NCBI RefSeq assembly: GCF_037076465.1
Contig: NZ_AP028908.1
Coordinates: 2,976,001 to 3,040,000 of the forward strand
DNA from: Pectobacterium araliae
Lineage (GTDB): Bacteria; Pseudomonadota; Gammaproteobacteria; Enterobacterales; Enterobacteriaceae
Length of the DNA stretch: 64,000 nt
Direction of reading: 5' to 3'
The notes beneath the pieces were generated by a model. The model had not been told where the DNA came from and ran no database searches. It worked only from the letters and a program-made list of their open reading frames with translations. The translations under genes and the position numbers were made by a program. Of the stretch, positions 21,026-31,075 are shown piece after piece. Position 1 is the stretch's first letter. Every line of letters begins with the position of its first letter.

Positions 21026-21184
21026 TAGGCTGAAGCGGTATTCTTTTCTATTGATACGATATTTAAGATACCAGAGACGTGAACCGCTTGGATTGACCAA
21101 AAGGTGTAGACCGTGCGAGTCGGAGACTTTGAAGGGTTTTTCGGATGGTTTTAAGTTGCGGATTTTTGAGTCGTTAAGAGGCAT
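21026..21184 (-). pseudogene. P4-type integrase N-terminal fragment (tRNA-Asn-linked)
   Basis: Starting at the ATG at 21184 the frame reads PLNDSKIRNLKPSEKPFKVSD, HGLHLLVNPSGSRLWYLKYR and RKEYRFSL, the DUF4102 start of P4-family integrases. It is then cut by the IS630-type element, whose inverted repeat supplies the last codons and a stop. No continuation is found on the other side of the element. It begins about 150 bases behind tRNA-Asn. Confidence 0.8.
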
Positions 21185-21331
21185 TTGGGGTCGCTTCATC
21201 ATCGAACCAACTTGACCCCAAATTCTCCCGATGCGGAGGAAAAACTGAAAATGCATCGGGAAGACTTTCCACACTAACCTGTTGAATTTAAATCGTATAA
21301 GGATTCGCAAAGCGGCATGAAAACAAGAATT

Positions 21332-21407
21332 TGGCTCCTCTGACTGGACTCGAACCAGTGACATACGGATTAACAGTCCGCCGTTCTACCGACTGAACTA
21401 CAGAGGA
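21332..21407 (-). tRNA. tRNA-Asn (anticodon GTT)
   Basis: 76 bases with encoded GCCA end. Acceptor TCCTCTG / CAGAGGA, anticodon loop CTGTTAA and T-arm CTGGTTCGAGTCCAG. Gene order tRNA-Asn followed by a nac-like gene is shared with E. coli. Confidence 0.95.
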
Positions 21408-21786
21408 ATCGGTTAGTTGCGATGGATAATAGCGGTAGCGTTTCAGGTTGTCAAAGGCTGTTATCGCTTGGTGCGTTTGATTGCCGAACTAATAACCAAC
21501 ATATTGAAATTATTGCTCAAGTTGAACATAGAAAAGCGATGAAATATGCCGGTTAGCGGGTAGCGTTGCACCCTAAAATTGCAGGTTTTGCTTTAGGATG
21601 GTGCAGATGGGTACTCGCTCGATGACGAGTTACCCAGACAAAACTAATAGAGTTGGTTAGCAGAATCATTTCTTTTCCTTATTTTACCTGTGGCTTATCA
21701 AGGAGGTATCACTTTTTCTTAGGTATAGAGACATAATATGGCGCGCTTTTTGCTACCTCTTTAGGGTAACTACTCAGGAGGCAGAC

Positions 21787-22062
21787 ATGAATCTTAGACG
21801 GCTCAAATACTTTGTGAAAATCGTTGATATCGGTAGCCTTACACAGGCTGCTGAGTTGTTGCACATTGCACAACCGGCGCTGAGCCAGCAGGTCGCGACG
21901 CTGGAGGGGGAACTCGAAAAACAACTGCTGGTGCGGAGTCGACGTGGTGTTACGCCTACCGAAGCGGGGAAAATTCTTTATTCTCATGCGCAGACGATAT
22001 TGTCACAGTGTGAACAAGCAAAGGATGCCGTGAGTGGCGCACATCAATCAATGAGTGCGTAA
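21787..22062 (+). CDS. Truncated LysR-type regulator, Nac-like DNA-binding domain only
   Basis: 91 aa with a strong ribosome site (CAGGAGGCAGAC) before the ATG. It begins MNLRRLKYFVKIVDIGSLT and continues AELLHIAQPALSQQVATLE, nearly identical to what I recall of Nac, the nitrogen assimilation control protein. Nac is ~305 aa; here the gene stops after VSGAHQSMSA, so the whole helix-turn-helix and linker helix are kept and the effector domain is absent. The following 400 bases contain no continuation in any frame that I can see. It could be a relic or a stand-alone DNA-binding regulator. The 380 bases upstream show no other gene. Confidence 0.72.
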   Translation: MNLRRLKYFVKIVDIGSLTQAAELLHIAQPALSQQVATLEGELEKQLLVRSRRGVTPTEAGKILYSHAQTILSQCEQAKDAVSGAHQSMSA

Positions 22063-22457
22063 ATGTAACTATAGGGCCAGCTGTTTCCCGATAGCTGGCT
22101 ACTAACCTGGTATCTTTGTTTGACGTTCTGTCAAAAAATGAGCATCTTTATTTTTTCTGTGAATCTCATCGCATATTCATGATTTTGGTGATTTTCTTTA
22201 AACTTTAAAATGGTTATTTTTTCTCGAAAAAATAAAATGCCTTTTCGATTTTTTTTATTTTTTTGATTTATTTATCTGCAACCTCATTTCATTGCCGTCG
22301 TGTGAATATGATTTTCTTAAAATGCTAATAGACACTAGCGGTCAGACCATTCACAGTGTTACATTAATCTTCGCTATGTTTCTCTAATCCTGTGCGACAA
22401 AGAACGGGTGTTGCCTTATGGATGTATGACGGTTATTTTTTTGATTAAGGAGTTCAA

Positions 22458-22724
22458 ATGAATAATATCCTCTCTCATCTTTTAATAAAGCTTGCAGAAA
22501 AAGAAGCTGGAGAAAAAGCGCTTAACGCTAAGATCGAATCGCTAGAGATGCTGATCTCTGCTATTGTTTCAACGCTAGATGACGGTAAAATCAATGAGTT
22601 AAATAGAAAGATAGAAGGTGTAGTTGCTGATGCTTCTCAGAGAAAGGATGAGTGCAATTTCTTAGCTTTCGAACTATTAGCTAAAAATATCAATCGAATC
22701 ACAACCGTTTCATTACGAGAATAA
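22458..22724 (+). CDS. IraP-like anti-adaptor protein (RpoS stabilisation)
   Basis: 88 aa. The N-terminal half MNNILSHLLIKLAEKEAGEK ... IESLEMLISAIV aligns by eye with E. coli IraP (MKNLIAELLFKLAQKE ... VEALEIIVTAML), with the same length and predicted helices; the C-terminal part differs. IraP binds RssB and blocks delivery of sigma-S to ClpXP during phosphate starvation. TAAGGAG stands 7 bases before the ATG. It is monocistronic, between the nac remnant and cycA. Divergence means function should be taken as probable. Confidence 0.68.
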   Translation: MNNILSHLLIKLAEKEAGEKALNAKIESLEMLISAIVSTLDDGKINELNRKIEGVVADASQRKDECNFLAFELLAKNINRITTVSLRE

Positions 22725-22850
22725 CTTTCTTATATATCAATGGCGGCGACATTAATTGACCGCATATTAATTTCCGTACATCAATTGAGAATTGTTTATA
22801 TTCAAGAATAGAGAGTGTTTATGCTATGCGTGATTTTCCCGAAAAAAATT

Positions 22851-22877
22851 AAAGGCGCAGAGACTGTCTGCGCCTTT
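22851..22877 (-). terminator. Intrinsic terminator of cycA
   Basis: Perfect 11-pair stem AAAGGCGCAGA / TCTGCGCCTTT with a 5-base loop. On the minus strand it is followed by AATTTTTTT. Confidence 0.88.
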
Positions 22878-22893
22878 CTTGCATTTACAAATT

Positions 22894-24306
22894 TTACTTC
22901 CCGTCAATAGCCTGCTTTTTCTGACGAATAAACTGATAAGCAATAGCCAGAACAATAAACCATAATGGCGTGACAATGAGCGCCTGGCGTGTATCTGGCT
23001 GCAATGTTAACAGTACAATAACGAAAGCAAAAAAGGCCAAGCATACCCAGCACATAAAAATTCCCAATGGCATTTTATATGATGATTCTGTATGCAGTTG
23101 TGGGCGCTTTTTACGATATATCAGGTAGGAGCACAGGATGATACTCCAGATGAACATGAATAAAATCGCGGAAACGGTGGTCACTAGCGTAAATACGGTC
23201 ATCACATTCGGAATCAGGTAGATCAACACCACGCCTGAGAGTAAACAAATACAGGAAAACATCAGCCCAGTAGAGGGGACTGAACGTTTAGATAGCATAC
23301 CAAAACTTTTTGGTGCATCGCCTTGTTTAGCAAGACCAAAGAGCATACGACTGGTTGAGAACACACCACTATTGGCGGAAGATGCCGCAGATGTCAGTAC
23401 GACGAAGTTGATCATACTGGCGGCAGCGGGTAAGCCAACAAGTACAAACATTTCTACGAAAGGACTACGATCCGCAGTAATTGCACTCCACGGTGTCACA
23501 GACATAATCATGATTAACGCAAAAACATAGAACATGATGATGCGAATTGGGATGGCATTAATCGCGCGGGGTAATACGACTTTTGGATTTTTAGTTTCAG
23601 CTGCGGTCGTACCTACCAGTTCGATGCCGACAAACGCGAATACAGCTATTTGGAACCCGGCAAAGAAACCGCTAATCCCTTTAGGGAACATACCGCCATC
23701 ATTCCATAGGTTGGTAAAAGAGGCGACGTTTCCTGATGGGGAAGAGAACTGCATCATGACCAGTACGACACCGACCACGATTAACGCAACGATAGCGACA
23801 ATTTTTATCATTGCGAACCAGAATTCCATCTCGCCAAACAGTTTCACCGTTGCTAGATTTAGCGTCAGTAATAGCAGAACACAAAGCAGGGAAGATACCC
23901 ACTGCGATAAATCAGGGAACCAGAACTGAGAGTAAGCACTAATGGCTACGACATCGGCAATCCCGGTTACTACCCAACAGAACCAGTAAGTCCAGCCAGT
24001 AAAAAAACCAGCCCATGGTCCAAGCAGGTCGGCAGCAAAATCACTGAATGATTTATAGTTGAGGTTGGAGAGTAATAATTCTCCCATTGCGCGCATGACG
24101 AAAAACAGCATAAAACCAATGATCATATAAACGAAAATGATCGAAGGGCCAGCCATGCTGATTGTTTTGCCTGAGCCCATGAATAGCCCAGTGCCGATCG
24201 CTCCGCCGATGGCGATGAGCTGAATATGACGATTAGTCAGATTCCGTTGCAGTCCCTCACCCTGTTCTGGGGCAAGGTCTGCGGATTCTTTTGATTGTTC
24301 GACCAT
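22894..24306 (-). CDS. cycA: D-serine/D-alanine/glycine:proton symporter CycA
   Basis: 470 aa with about twelve membrane helices. It opens with RNLTNRHIQLIAIGGAIGTG, the amino acid permease signature, and has GWTYWFCWVVTGIADVVAI and GIELVGTTAAETKNP, which follow E. coli CycA closely through to the C-terminus. It takes up glycine and D-alanine/D-serine and sensitises cells to D-cycloserine. Monocistronic, with its own terminator. The 337 bases upstream to tRNA-Lys are AT-rich and contain no further gene. Confidence 0.94.
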   Translation of the reverse strand: MVEQSKESADLAPEQGEGLQRNLTNRHIQLIAIGGAIGTGLFMGSGKTISMAGPSIIFVYMIIGFMLFFVMRAMGELLLSNLNYKSFSDFAADLLGPWAGFFTGWTYWFCWVVTGIADVVAISAYSQFWFPDLSQWVSSLLCVLLLLTLNLATVKLFGEMEFWFAMIKIVAIVALIVVGVVLVMMQFSSPSGNVASFTNLWNDGGMFPKGISGFFAGFQIAVFAFVGIELVGTTAAETKNPKVVLPRAINAIPIRIIMFYVFALIMIMSVTPWSAITADRSPFVEMFVLVGLPAAASMINFVVLTSAASSANSGVFSTSRMLFGLAKQGDAPKSFGMLSKRSVPSTGLMFSCICLLSGVVLIYLIPNVMTVFTLVTTVSAILFMFIWSIILCSYLIYRKKRPQLHTESSYKMPLGIFMCWVCLAFFAFVIVLLTLQPDTRQALIVTPLWFIVLAIAYQFIRQKKQAIDGK

Positions 24307-24643
24307 TTAAGTACACTTTCCTGTTTCTGTCTGTGATGTGTGTTGAGCTCTTTGGCGGCTCTCGTTTGCGAAAATCGAAGAGAATAAGATAGCGCAACCG
24401 CAGTATTTATTACAGCGGATGTCTGAGATAACCAAGCATAAAAAGGGTAGGTAAGGATGTCAGATGCTGCTGTATGTTTTTCACCCTAATAATGAAGAAG
24501 ATATAAAATAATGAGGAGTATAGATATACAGATCGCGCAGATTAACAAAATTGCTAACCTCTAACAATGCTATTGTTGCGATATAAAAAATTAATATGAA
24601 GTGTTTGACAGGCGCGCTCGGGAGGAGAATAATCCCTCCCGTT

Positions 24644-24719
<76 letters not shown>

Positions 24720-25171
24720 ACAATATCAATATGTTACAAATGGTTTTTTGATTTGTTATCATCTTGTTATTCCAGTTATCTATTAATTTAAATAGATCTA
24801 CTCTTTAATTCTTCCTTTTTTATTAATTCTTTTCCTTTCGTTTTCATTCTATTTTTCGACTTTTTCTACTTAATATTTTCGATGATTTCTTATGTGTCTT
24901 TTATCCATATAACCGGATTACCATTGGGAGAAAGTATAACTCAATTGGCGATGCAGTTGAAAACCATTGTTTCGCTTGGGCAAAATCGGCCTCTTATGTC
25001 CTGGCGAGTCTTGAGAAAGTGCTATGCTTAATGGATGGAATAGACTGTAGATCGTATATGATGTTACGAGTTTGCACAGGCTGTGTTCACATCCACTGGG
25101 GCAGCGCTTAGAAGTAGCTGGAGTTTCCTGGTTAGCCATAAGCAAGTTTATGCTTGATTTCGGAGGTTCAT

Positions 25172-25459
25172 ATGGGATTCGAAAAATTACTGGCTGTTAT
25201 AGAAAAAAGTCACCAGGACCCAAAATCGGTTATCTCGTTGTCTGAACTGAGCCAGGCAATCCATGAGATAATTTGTACGGAAAGTTCAAAAGAATACAAG
25301 ATAAATGAGTGCTTCACTGAACTGAGGGAGTTGGTTGATGAAAGAAAGGCACTCGCCAGGAAACAGTTTTTGGATAAGGTATTGGTTACGGAATTAACAC
25401 GATATAAAAAGAAAGAAGAGGCACTGCTTTTGAAGCTTATCAGCATTGGGAATAAATAG
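25172..25459 (+). CDS. Small unknown helical protein
   Basis: 95 aa from the ATG at 25172, chosen because CGGAGG (25161-25166) stands five bases upstream; an earlier in-frame ATG at 25154 has no such site. The protein is almost wholly helical and charged (LRELVDERKALARKQFLDKV ... YKKKEEALLLKL), without a signal peptide or membrane segment. I do not recognise the family. It is monocistronic and stands between tRNA-Lys and yecF. Confidence 0.6.
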   Translation: MGFEKLLAVIEKSHQDPKSVISLSELSQAIHEIICTESSKEYKINECFTELRELVDERKALARKQFLDKVLVTELTRYKKKEEALLLKLISIGNK

Positions 25460-25552
25460 ACGAGAGTCTCTATTTATTAAACTAAACAGGTAATGCTAAA
25501 TATCGCTACACCGCCAGATCAATCTACTGAGATGGCGGTGTGGCAAATAGTG

Positions 25553-25777
25553 CTATTTTCGGTAACTTGTTTTGATTTGTCTAATCGTGTTATCAAAAAC
25601 AGCAGCCTGCTCGGCGTCTTCCAATTGAGCAATATATCTTTCCATATTGATGATCACTTTACCGGCATCTGCCTGGCCGATTGCTTTTAATAACAGCGTA
25701 ACCATAGCTTTCAGACAGGTAACCTCATGGGCTAGGGTCTCAGCAGATGCGGTAGTAGAAAAATCTACGTTGCTCAT
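25553..25777 (-). CDS. yecF: YecF family protein (DUF2594)
   Basis: 74 aa, the family length. The pattern ETLAHEVTCLKAMVTLLLKA and IGQADAGKVIINMER closely follows E. coli YecF, which likewise lies next to uvrY. Function unknown. The 637 bases between it and uvrY (25778-26414) are AT-rich and show no gene; they should include the uvrY promoter. Confidence 0.85.
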   Translation of the reverse strand: MSNVDFSTTASAETLAHEVTCLKAMVTLLLKAIGQADAGKVIINMERYIAQLEDAEQAAVFDNTIRQIKTSYRK

Positions 25778-26414
25778 GTTTTCTCCTCAACAAGAAAAAG
25801 GTGTTTTTCTTCGCCTGCTGCGGCGTTACCGCTGACACAACAGGCAGAATTAGATAGTGAGGAGTATAACATAAAGCATATTGTAGATTGATATTATTCG
25901 CGGATAACACCGTTTTAGTGACTGTTTTTTATGCATTTAATTTATATAAATAGCGTTTATATTTTGGATTCCATTTTGTGGAAAAAGCTATAGATGTGTT
26001 GTGCTTAATACATAAGATATTCACTATGGACGCTGTTCTCTGAATATATTATTTGTATAATATCGTTGTAGGCGATGATGTGATGCTTAATCACAAGTTG
26101 CTTACAATAGTGATTTTTTATTGACATTCAAGATATAAAGCCAATTGCATGCCACCTGGTTTGTTTTCTACACATCTTGTATCATTAAACGGTTTATACT
26201 GCGTAGCGTATTTGAAATGTTAAGAGTGTGATCAACATGCGCCTTCAGGATAGTGATATATTGTTATGATCGGGAATATGCTTTATTCCTTCTCGGCATA
26301 TTTTAAAATACATATTCATATAAGTCAGTGTTCATTATTTTTTGAAACCAACGTAGTATCACCTGCAAGCAACTTTTCATGTAAGTGTTACTCCCTTTTT
26401 TGGAGAATTATTCT

Positions 26415-27071
26415 TTGATTAGCGTTTTTCTTGTTGATGACCATGAACTGGTGCGGGCAGGGATACGACGCATTCTTGACGATATCAAAGGTCTGAAAGT
26501 GGTTGGTGAGGCGTGTTGTGGTGAGGATGCGGTCAAATGGTGTCGAAGCAATGATGTTGATGTTGTTTTGATGGACATGAGCATGCCGGGTATCGGTGGG
26601 CTTGAAGCGACGCGTAAGATCCTACGATTTACGCCAGACATCAAAGTTATTATGCTCACTATTTATACCGAGAACCCATTGCCCGCTAAGGTGATGCAGG
26701 CGGGTGCAGCGGGATATGTTAGTAAAGCGGCTGCCCCTCAGGAAGTGATCTCCGCCATTCGGGCGGTGCATGCAGGCAAGCGGTATATCGCCTCTGATAT
26801 TGCTCAACAAATGGCATTGAGCCAGTTGGAACCGCAAACGGACGCGCCGCTGGAGTGTTTGTCTGAACGCGAATTACAGATTATGCTAATGATAACCAAG
26901 GGTCAGAAAGTGACTGAAATCTCAGATCAGCTCAATCTTAGCCCCAAAACAGTGAACAGCTATCGTTACCGTATGTTTAGCAAACTGAATATCAACGGTG
27001 ATGTTGAGTTGACGCATCTGGCTATCAAGCATGGGCTTTTTACCGCGGAGACATTGTTAAGTAGTGAGTGA
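26415..27071 (+). CDS. uvrY: Response regulator UvrY (GacA/ExpA)
   Basis: 218 aa from the TTG at 26415. The frame is open to a GTG at 26385, but TGGAG (26401-26405) precedes the TTG and the alignment with E. coli UvrY ([15 protein letters not shown]) begins here ([15 protein letters not shown]). The phosphoacceptor Asp lies in [12 protein letters not shown]. The LuxR-type helix-turn-helix is [12 protein letters not shown] ... [17 protein letters not shown]. It is the partner of sensor BarA/GacS; phosphorylated UvrY activates csrB/rsmB and, in soft-rot bacteria, extracellular enzyme production. Its end overlaps uvrC by 8 bases. Confidence 0.94.
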   Translation: MISVFLVDDHELVRAGIRRILDDIKGLKVVGEACCGEDAVKWCRSNDVDVVLMDMSMPGIGGLEATRKILRFTPDIKVIMLTIYTENPLPAKVMQAGAAGYVSKAAAPQEVISAIRAVHAGKRYIASDIAQQMALSQLEPQTDAPLECLSERELQIMLMITKGQKVTEISDQLNLSPKTVNSYRYRMFSKLNINGDVELTHLAIKHGLFTAETLLSSE

Positions 27072-28896
27072 GTGTTTCGATGCTTCGGCATTTTTAAAAA
27101 CGGTAACGAGCCAGCCTGGGGTCTACCGGATGTATGATGTCGGCAATACGGTCATCTATGTCGGTAAGGCAAAAGACTTAAAAAAACGACTTGCCAGCTA
27201 TTTTCGCAGTCATGTCGCCAGCCGTAAAACCGAGGCGTTGGTCAAAAGCATCAATCATATTGATGTCACGATTACGCATACAGAAACTGAAGCCTTGCTG
27301 CTGGAACACAACTACATCAAGCTTTATCAGCCGCGTTATAACGTGTTGTTACGCGATGATAAATCCTATCCCATGATTTTTCTGAGTGGTGATGCTCATC
27401 CACGTCTGACCGTTCATCGTGGTGCCAAGCATGCAAAGGGCGAATACTTTGGCCCTTTCCCTAACGGCAATGCCGTGCGTGAAACGTTACTATTGCTGCA
27501 AAAATTGTTCCCGGTGCGTCAGTGTGAAAATAGCGTCTATCGCAACCGCTCTCGTCCTTGTTTGCAATATCAAATTGGCCGCTGCCTTGGGCCTTGCGTT
27601 AGCGGTTTGGTTAGCGAAGAAGATTATCAGCAGCAGGTTGAGTATGTTCGCCTGTTCTTGTCCGGTAAAGATCAGCAAGTACTGAATCAACTCATCTCCC
27701 GGATGGAGGTGGCGAGTCGTGACCTGCGTTTTGAAGATGCTGCACGGATACGCGATCAGATCCAAGCGGTTCGTCGGGTGACGGAAAAACAATTTGTTTC
27801 CGGTGACGGCGAAGATTTGGACGTCATCAGCGTCGCTTTCGATGCTGGCATGGCCTGCGTATATGTCCTTTTCATCCGACAAGGGAAGGTACTTGGCAGC
27901 CGGAGCTATTTCCCCAAGGTACCTAGCGGTACGGAATTGGGTGAAGTCGTACAAACTTTTGTCGGGCAATTCTATTTGCAAGGAAGCGTAGGTCGAACGC
28001 TCCCTACAGAAATTCTGCTTGATTTCACTCTGCCCGATAAAGATTTGCTGACGGAGTCTCTAACGGCAGTCGCGGGAAGAAAAGTACAAATTCAGACAAA
28101 ACCCCGCGGCGATCGTGCTCGTTATTTAAAATTGGCGCGAACGAATGCGGCTACAGCGCTGGTCACGAAATTATCTCAGCAATCCACTATTCATCAGCGT
28201 TTGGCAGCATTAGCCAACGTCTTGCAGTTACCAGAAATCCATCGAATGGAATGTTTTGACATCAGTCATACTATGGGGGAACAAACTGTGGCATCTTGCG
28301 TGGTATTTGATGCTAATGGTCCTCTACGTTCGGAATATCGGCGCTATAATATCAGTGGTATTACGCCCGGTGATGACTATGCTGCTATGGCGCAAGTTCT
28401 CCAGCGTCGATATGGTAAAGCGTTAGATGACAGTAAAATACCCGATGTGATTGTGATCGATGGTGGGAAAGGGCAACTCGGCCAGGCTCAGACTGTGTTT
28501 GACTCCTTGCAGGTATCATGGGATAAAAATAAGCCTCTGCTGCTTGGCGTTGCGAAAGGCAGCGATCGTAAAGCTGGCTTAGAAACGCTGTTTTTTGAGG
28601 CTACCGGTGAGGGTATGGCTTTGCCAGCTGATTCCCCAGCGCTGCATGTGATCCAGCACATTCGCGATGATTCGCATGACCATGCGATTGGCGGGCATCG
28701 CAAGAAGCGAGCAAAAGTAAAAAATACCAGTACGCTGGAGCTTATTGAAGGTGTCGGTCCTAAACGTCGTCAGACCCTGCTGAAATACATGGGTGGGTTA
28801 CAGCCTTTGATGAATGCCAGCATTGAGGAGATTGAAAATGTTCCAGGAATTTCGCATGCATTGGCAGAAAAGATCTTCCATGCATTGAAACACTAG
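27064..28896 (+). CDS. uvrC: Excinuclease ABC subunit C
   Basis: 610 aa, the E. coli length. N-terminal GIY-YIG nuclease (PGVYRMYD ... [14 protein letters not shown]), a central UVR motif ([20 protein letters not shown]), the RNase H-like 5'-incision domain (MECFDISH ... [12 protein letters not shown] ... [10 protein letters not shown]) and a C-terminal helix-hairpin-helix pair ([33 protein letters not shown]). It makes both incisions around UV and bulky lesions. GTG start, co-transcribed with uvrY. Confidence 0.97.
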   Translation: MSECFDASAFLKTVTSQPGVYRMYDVGNTVIYVGKAKDLKKRLASYFRSHVASRKTEALVKSINHIDVTITHTETEALLLEHNYIKLYQPRYNVLLRDDKSYPMIFLSGDAHPRLTVHRGAKHAKGEYFGPFPNGNAVRETLLLLQKLFPVRQCENSVYRNRSRPCLQYQIGRCLGPCVSGLVSEEDYQQQVEYVRLFLSGKDQQVLNQLISRMEVASRDLRFEDAARIRDQIQAVRRVTEKQFVSGDGEDLDVISVAFDAGMACVYVLFIRQGKVLGSRSYFPKVPSGTELGEVVQTFVGQFYLQGSVGRTLPTEILLDFTLPDKDLLTESLTAVAGRKVQIQTKPRGDRARYLKLARTNAATALVTKLSQQSTIHQRLAALANVLQLPEIHRMECFDISHTMGEQTVASCVVFDANGPLRSEYRRYNISGITPGDDYAAMAQVLQRRYGKALDDSKIPDVIVIDGGKGQLGQAQTVFDSLQVSWDKNKPLLLGVAKGSDRKAGLETLFFEATGEGMALPADSPALHVIQHIRDDSHDHAIGGHRKKRAKVKNTSTLELIEGVGPKRRQTLLKYMGGLQPLMNASIEEIENVPGISHALAEKIFHALKH

Positions 28897-28954
28897 GGAC
28901 AATGTAGCAACATACTCCTAGTATCCACTCCAGCCAGATAGTTACCTAAGCGCT

Positions 28955-29503
28955 ATGCAATTTAATATACCGACGTTGCTTACCCTGTTTCGTGTTGCTC
29001 TTATTCCGTTTTTCGTGCTGGCGTTTTATCTTCCATTCGCCTGGGCACCGCTACTTTGCTCGTTGATCTTTGTGTTTGCTGCCGTAACGGATTGGTTTGA
29101 TGGTTTCCTTGCCCGCCGCTGGAAGCAGACTACGCGTTTTGGTGCCTTCCTTGATCCTGTTGCGGATAAAGTGATGGTGGCTGTCGCGTTGGTGTTGGTT
29201 GCGGAATACTATCATTCCTGGTGGATTACGCTGCCCACCGCAACGATGATCGCGCGGGAAATCATTATTTCGGCATTACGCGAATGGATGGCTGAAATCG
29301 GCAAAAGAAGTAGCGTGGCCGTATCGTGGATAGGGAAGGTTAAAACCACGGCTCAGATGATGGCGCTTTTTGCTTTGCTATGGCGTCCAGAACGCATTGT
29401 TGAAGGTATTGGCGTTGTTGCGTTGTACATAGCGGCTGTGCTGACTTTCTGGTCCATGTTTCAATATTTAAACGCCGCGCGTCACGATTTGCTTGAACCT
29501 TGA
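28955..29503 (+). CDS. pgsA: CDP-diacylglycerol-glycerol-3-phosphate 3-phosphatidyltransferase
   Basis: 182 aa. The CDP-alcohol phosphotransferase motif [27 protein letters not shown] matches D-x2-DG-x2-AR-x8-G-x3-D-x3-D. It has several membrane helices. It commits CDP-diacylglycerol to phosphatidylglycerol and cardiolipin synthesis. Order uvrY-uvrC-pgsA-glyW-cysT-leuZ is that of E. coli. Confidence 0.96.
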   Translation: MQFNIPTLLTLFRVALIPFFVLAFYLPFAWAPLLCSLIFVFAAVTDWFDGFLARRWKQTTRFGAFLDPVADKVMVAVALVLVAEYYHSWWITLPTATMIAREIIISALREWMAEIGKRSSVAVSWIGKVKTTAQMMALFALLWRPERIVEGIGVVALYIAAVLTFWSMFQYLNAARHDLLEP

Positions 29504-29642
29504 TCGAACCGACGTAAAAACCAGCAAACGAGTGCGGTTGCTTGATAATTCTGTTGACTCATCGCGTCAGGTCAGTAGAATGCACCGCATCAACAGCAAC
29601 GCTGGTTTGTAAGAAGTTAGAGAAATCAGCATGTTCTGTGCT

Positions 29643-29718
<76 letters not shown>

Positions 29719-29769
29719 ATTTAAAGCATCGGCATTTGCGGATGTTGGTTACTAAGACCTGAATATTTT

Positions 29770-29843
29770 GGCGCGTTAACAAAGCGGTTATGTAGCGGAT
29801 TGCAAATCCGTCTAGTCCGGTTCGACTCCGGAACGCGCCTCCA
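29770..29843 (+). tRNA. cysT: tRNA-Cys (anticodon GCA)
   Basis: 74 bases, acceptor GGCGCGT / ACGCGCC, anticodon loop TTGCAAA, T-arm CCGGTTCGACTCCGG, CCA encoded. Confidence 0.96.
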
Positions 29844-29851
29844 ATATTTAA

Positions 29852-29938
29852 GCCCAGGTGGTGAAATCGGTAGACACAAGGGATTTAAAATCCCTCGGCG
29901 TTCGCGCTGTGCGGGTTCAAGTCCCGCCCTGGGCACCA
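29852..29938 (+). tRNA. leuZ: tRNA-Leu (anticodon TAA)
   Basis: 87 bases with a long variable arm. Acceptor GCCCAGG / CCTGGGC, anticodon stem GGGAT-TTAAAAT-CCC giving TAA, CCA encoded. It is followed by an integrase remnant, so it has served as an attachment site. Confidence 0.96.
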
Positions 29939-29949
29939 TTGATAAATCA

Positions 29950-29976
29950 ATAGACGTCACCGACGTCTATTTTTTT
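29950..29976 (+). terminator. Terminator of the glyW-cysT-leuZ operon
   Basis: ATAGACGTC / GACGTCTAT, a perfect 9-pair stem with loop ACC, then seven T, 11 bases after leuZ. Confidence 0.9.
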
Positions 29977-30091
29977 GCCTAAAACCCACGGTTTTACTGG
30001 CTTGTCCTTCATTCCATACTCTCCCAACGTCAACGCAATTCAACCTACATCAACTTGCTGGTGAGTATAATGGTCGGAATCTCATGCCGAA

Positions 30092-30208
30092 CGTATACTG
30101 AAAAGCCTGAGCGACAGTATTTTCCCCGCCATCGATGGCACTCATATCGCGGATCTGAAAACACGTGATTTACTGGCACCGATCAGAAACGTTGAACGTT
30201 CAGGACGG
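30092..30208 (+). pseudogene. P4-type integrase internal fragment (leuZ-linked)
   Basis: About 39 codons read RILKSLSDSIFPAIDGTHIA then DLKTRDLLAPIRNVERSGR, the core-binding domain of P4-family integrases (same place as IFPDIGKRPVAEIKPLEML in the intact copy at 62197-63411). The start (~120 codons) and the whole catalytic domain are gone. Confidence 0.78.
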
Positions 30209-30219
30209 CGACGGTCAGT

Positions 30220-30257
<38 letters not shown>

Positions 30258-30426
30258 TGTTGTCACCCCCCTGCTGATTTAGGCAGCCTGTTTTTCCCGC
30301 TCTGGATTCAGTACACCCTACATCTCGATAGTGACTGAAATAGCAAAGAACATATACTTATAACCATGAATAACCTTATAATATCAAAAAGATTTATTCA
30401 CTATTTGTAAGGAATGTGTATTTATT

Positions 30427-31053
30427 ATGAAACGGAGTTATATAAAAAGCGTCGTTTTGCCTTTGCTTTTCCTCCCTCTCTCCAGTGGGGTATATGCACA
30501 AGACTTTCCCACTTTTGTGACAGATTTCACCAATGTGTTGCAAAAAAGTAAATTATCACAAAAAGACTATAACCAATTTATTGAACTCACTGGCTCCTAT
30601 TTTATTCCAGCTAACGATGATGTAAGCATAGCGAAAAAAGATAAAAGCAGTTATAAAAACAACGAAGTAATGCCAAAGCTTGAATCTGACTCCAGCTTTA
30701 TTTTTAATGGTTCAAATGGGAAAATGGCTTTTATTTCATTTCTGCAAGAAATAAAAAACCAACCGCAGTCAGAAAAATATTTTGAAAAATCCTACACGGG
30801 CGCAGGATCGGTTTTTGTCATGAATTACTATACGCTATCACCGGGCATCATTAATATCCAGATGGATATCGTTTCTCCGCCTGGCCTCAAAGGAATCGTC
30901 ATGAACCTACTTAACGAAAGGGAATCAGAACTTAAACAAGAAGCTGGCGAGCGAGTTTATATTTACCAATTTAAAAAAATAAATGAGACCTATAAGATGG
31001 TCGGTGCCAACTCATATCCATCTTCAGATAAACGAATCTGCATGTCCTGCTAA
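30427..31053 (+). CDS. Unknown secreted protein, first gene of an accessory operon
   Basis: 208 aa. Clear signal peptide (KRSYIKSVVLPLLFLPLSSG, cut after VYA-QDF), so periplasmic or exported. The rest is mixed alpha/beta, rich in Lys, Ser and Asn, and contains only two cysteines, both in the last six residues (RICMSC). I do not recognise a domain. AAGGA stands 16-12 bases before the ATG. The next gene starts 23 bases after its stop. Coding sequence is markedly AT-rich compared with the core genes, and it follows an integrase scrap behind leuZ, which indicates horizontal origin. Confidence 0.72.
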   Translation: MKRSYIKSVVLPLLFLPLSSGVYAQDFPTFVTDFTNVLQKSKLSQKDYNQFIELTGSYFIPANDDVSIAKKDKSSYKNNEVMPKLESDSSFIFNGSNGKMAFISFLQEIKNQPQSEKYFEKSYTGAGSVFVMNYYTLSPGIINIQMDIVSPPGLKGIVMNLLNERESELKQEAGERVYIYQFKKINETYKMVGANSYPSSDKRICMSC

Positions 31054-31075
31054 CGTGATTTCAATGGAATTGAAA

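Noticed and set aside
18180..21331. Search for a second copy of the argW 3' end (attR) before tRNA-Asn
   Set aside because: I found no repeat of GGTTCGATTCCAGTCGGGGA on the right side, so element boundaries at argW cannot be drawn.
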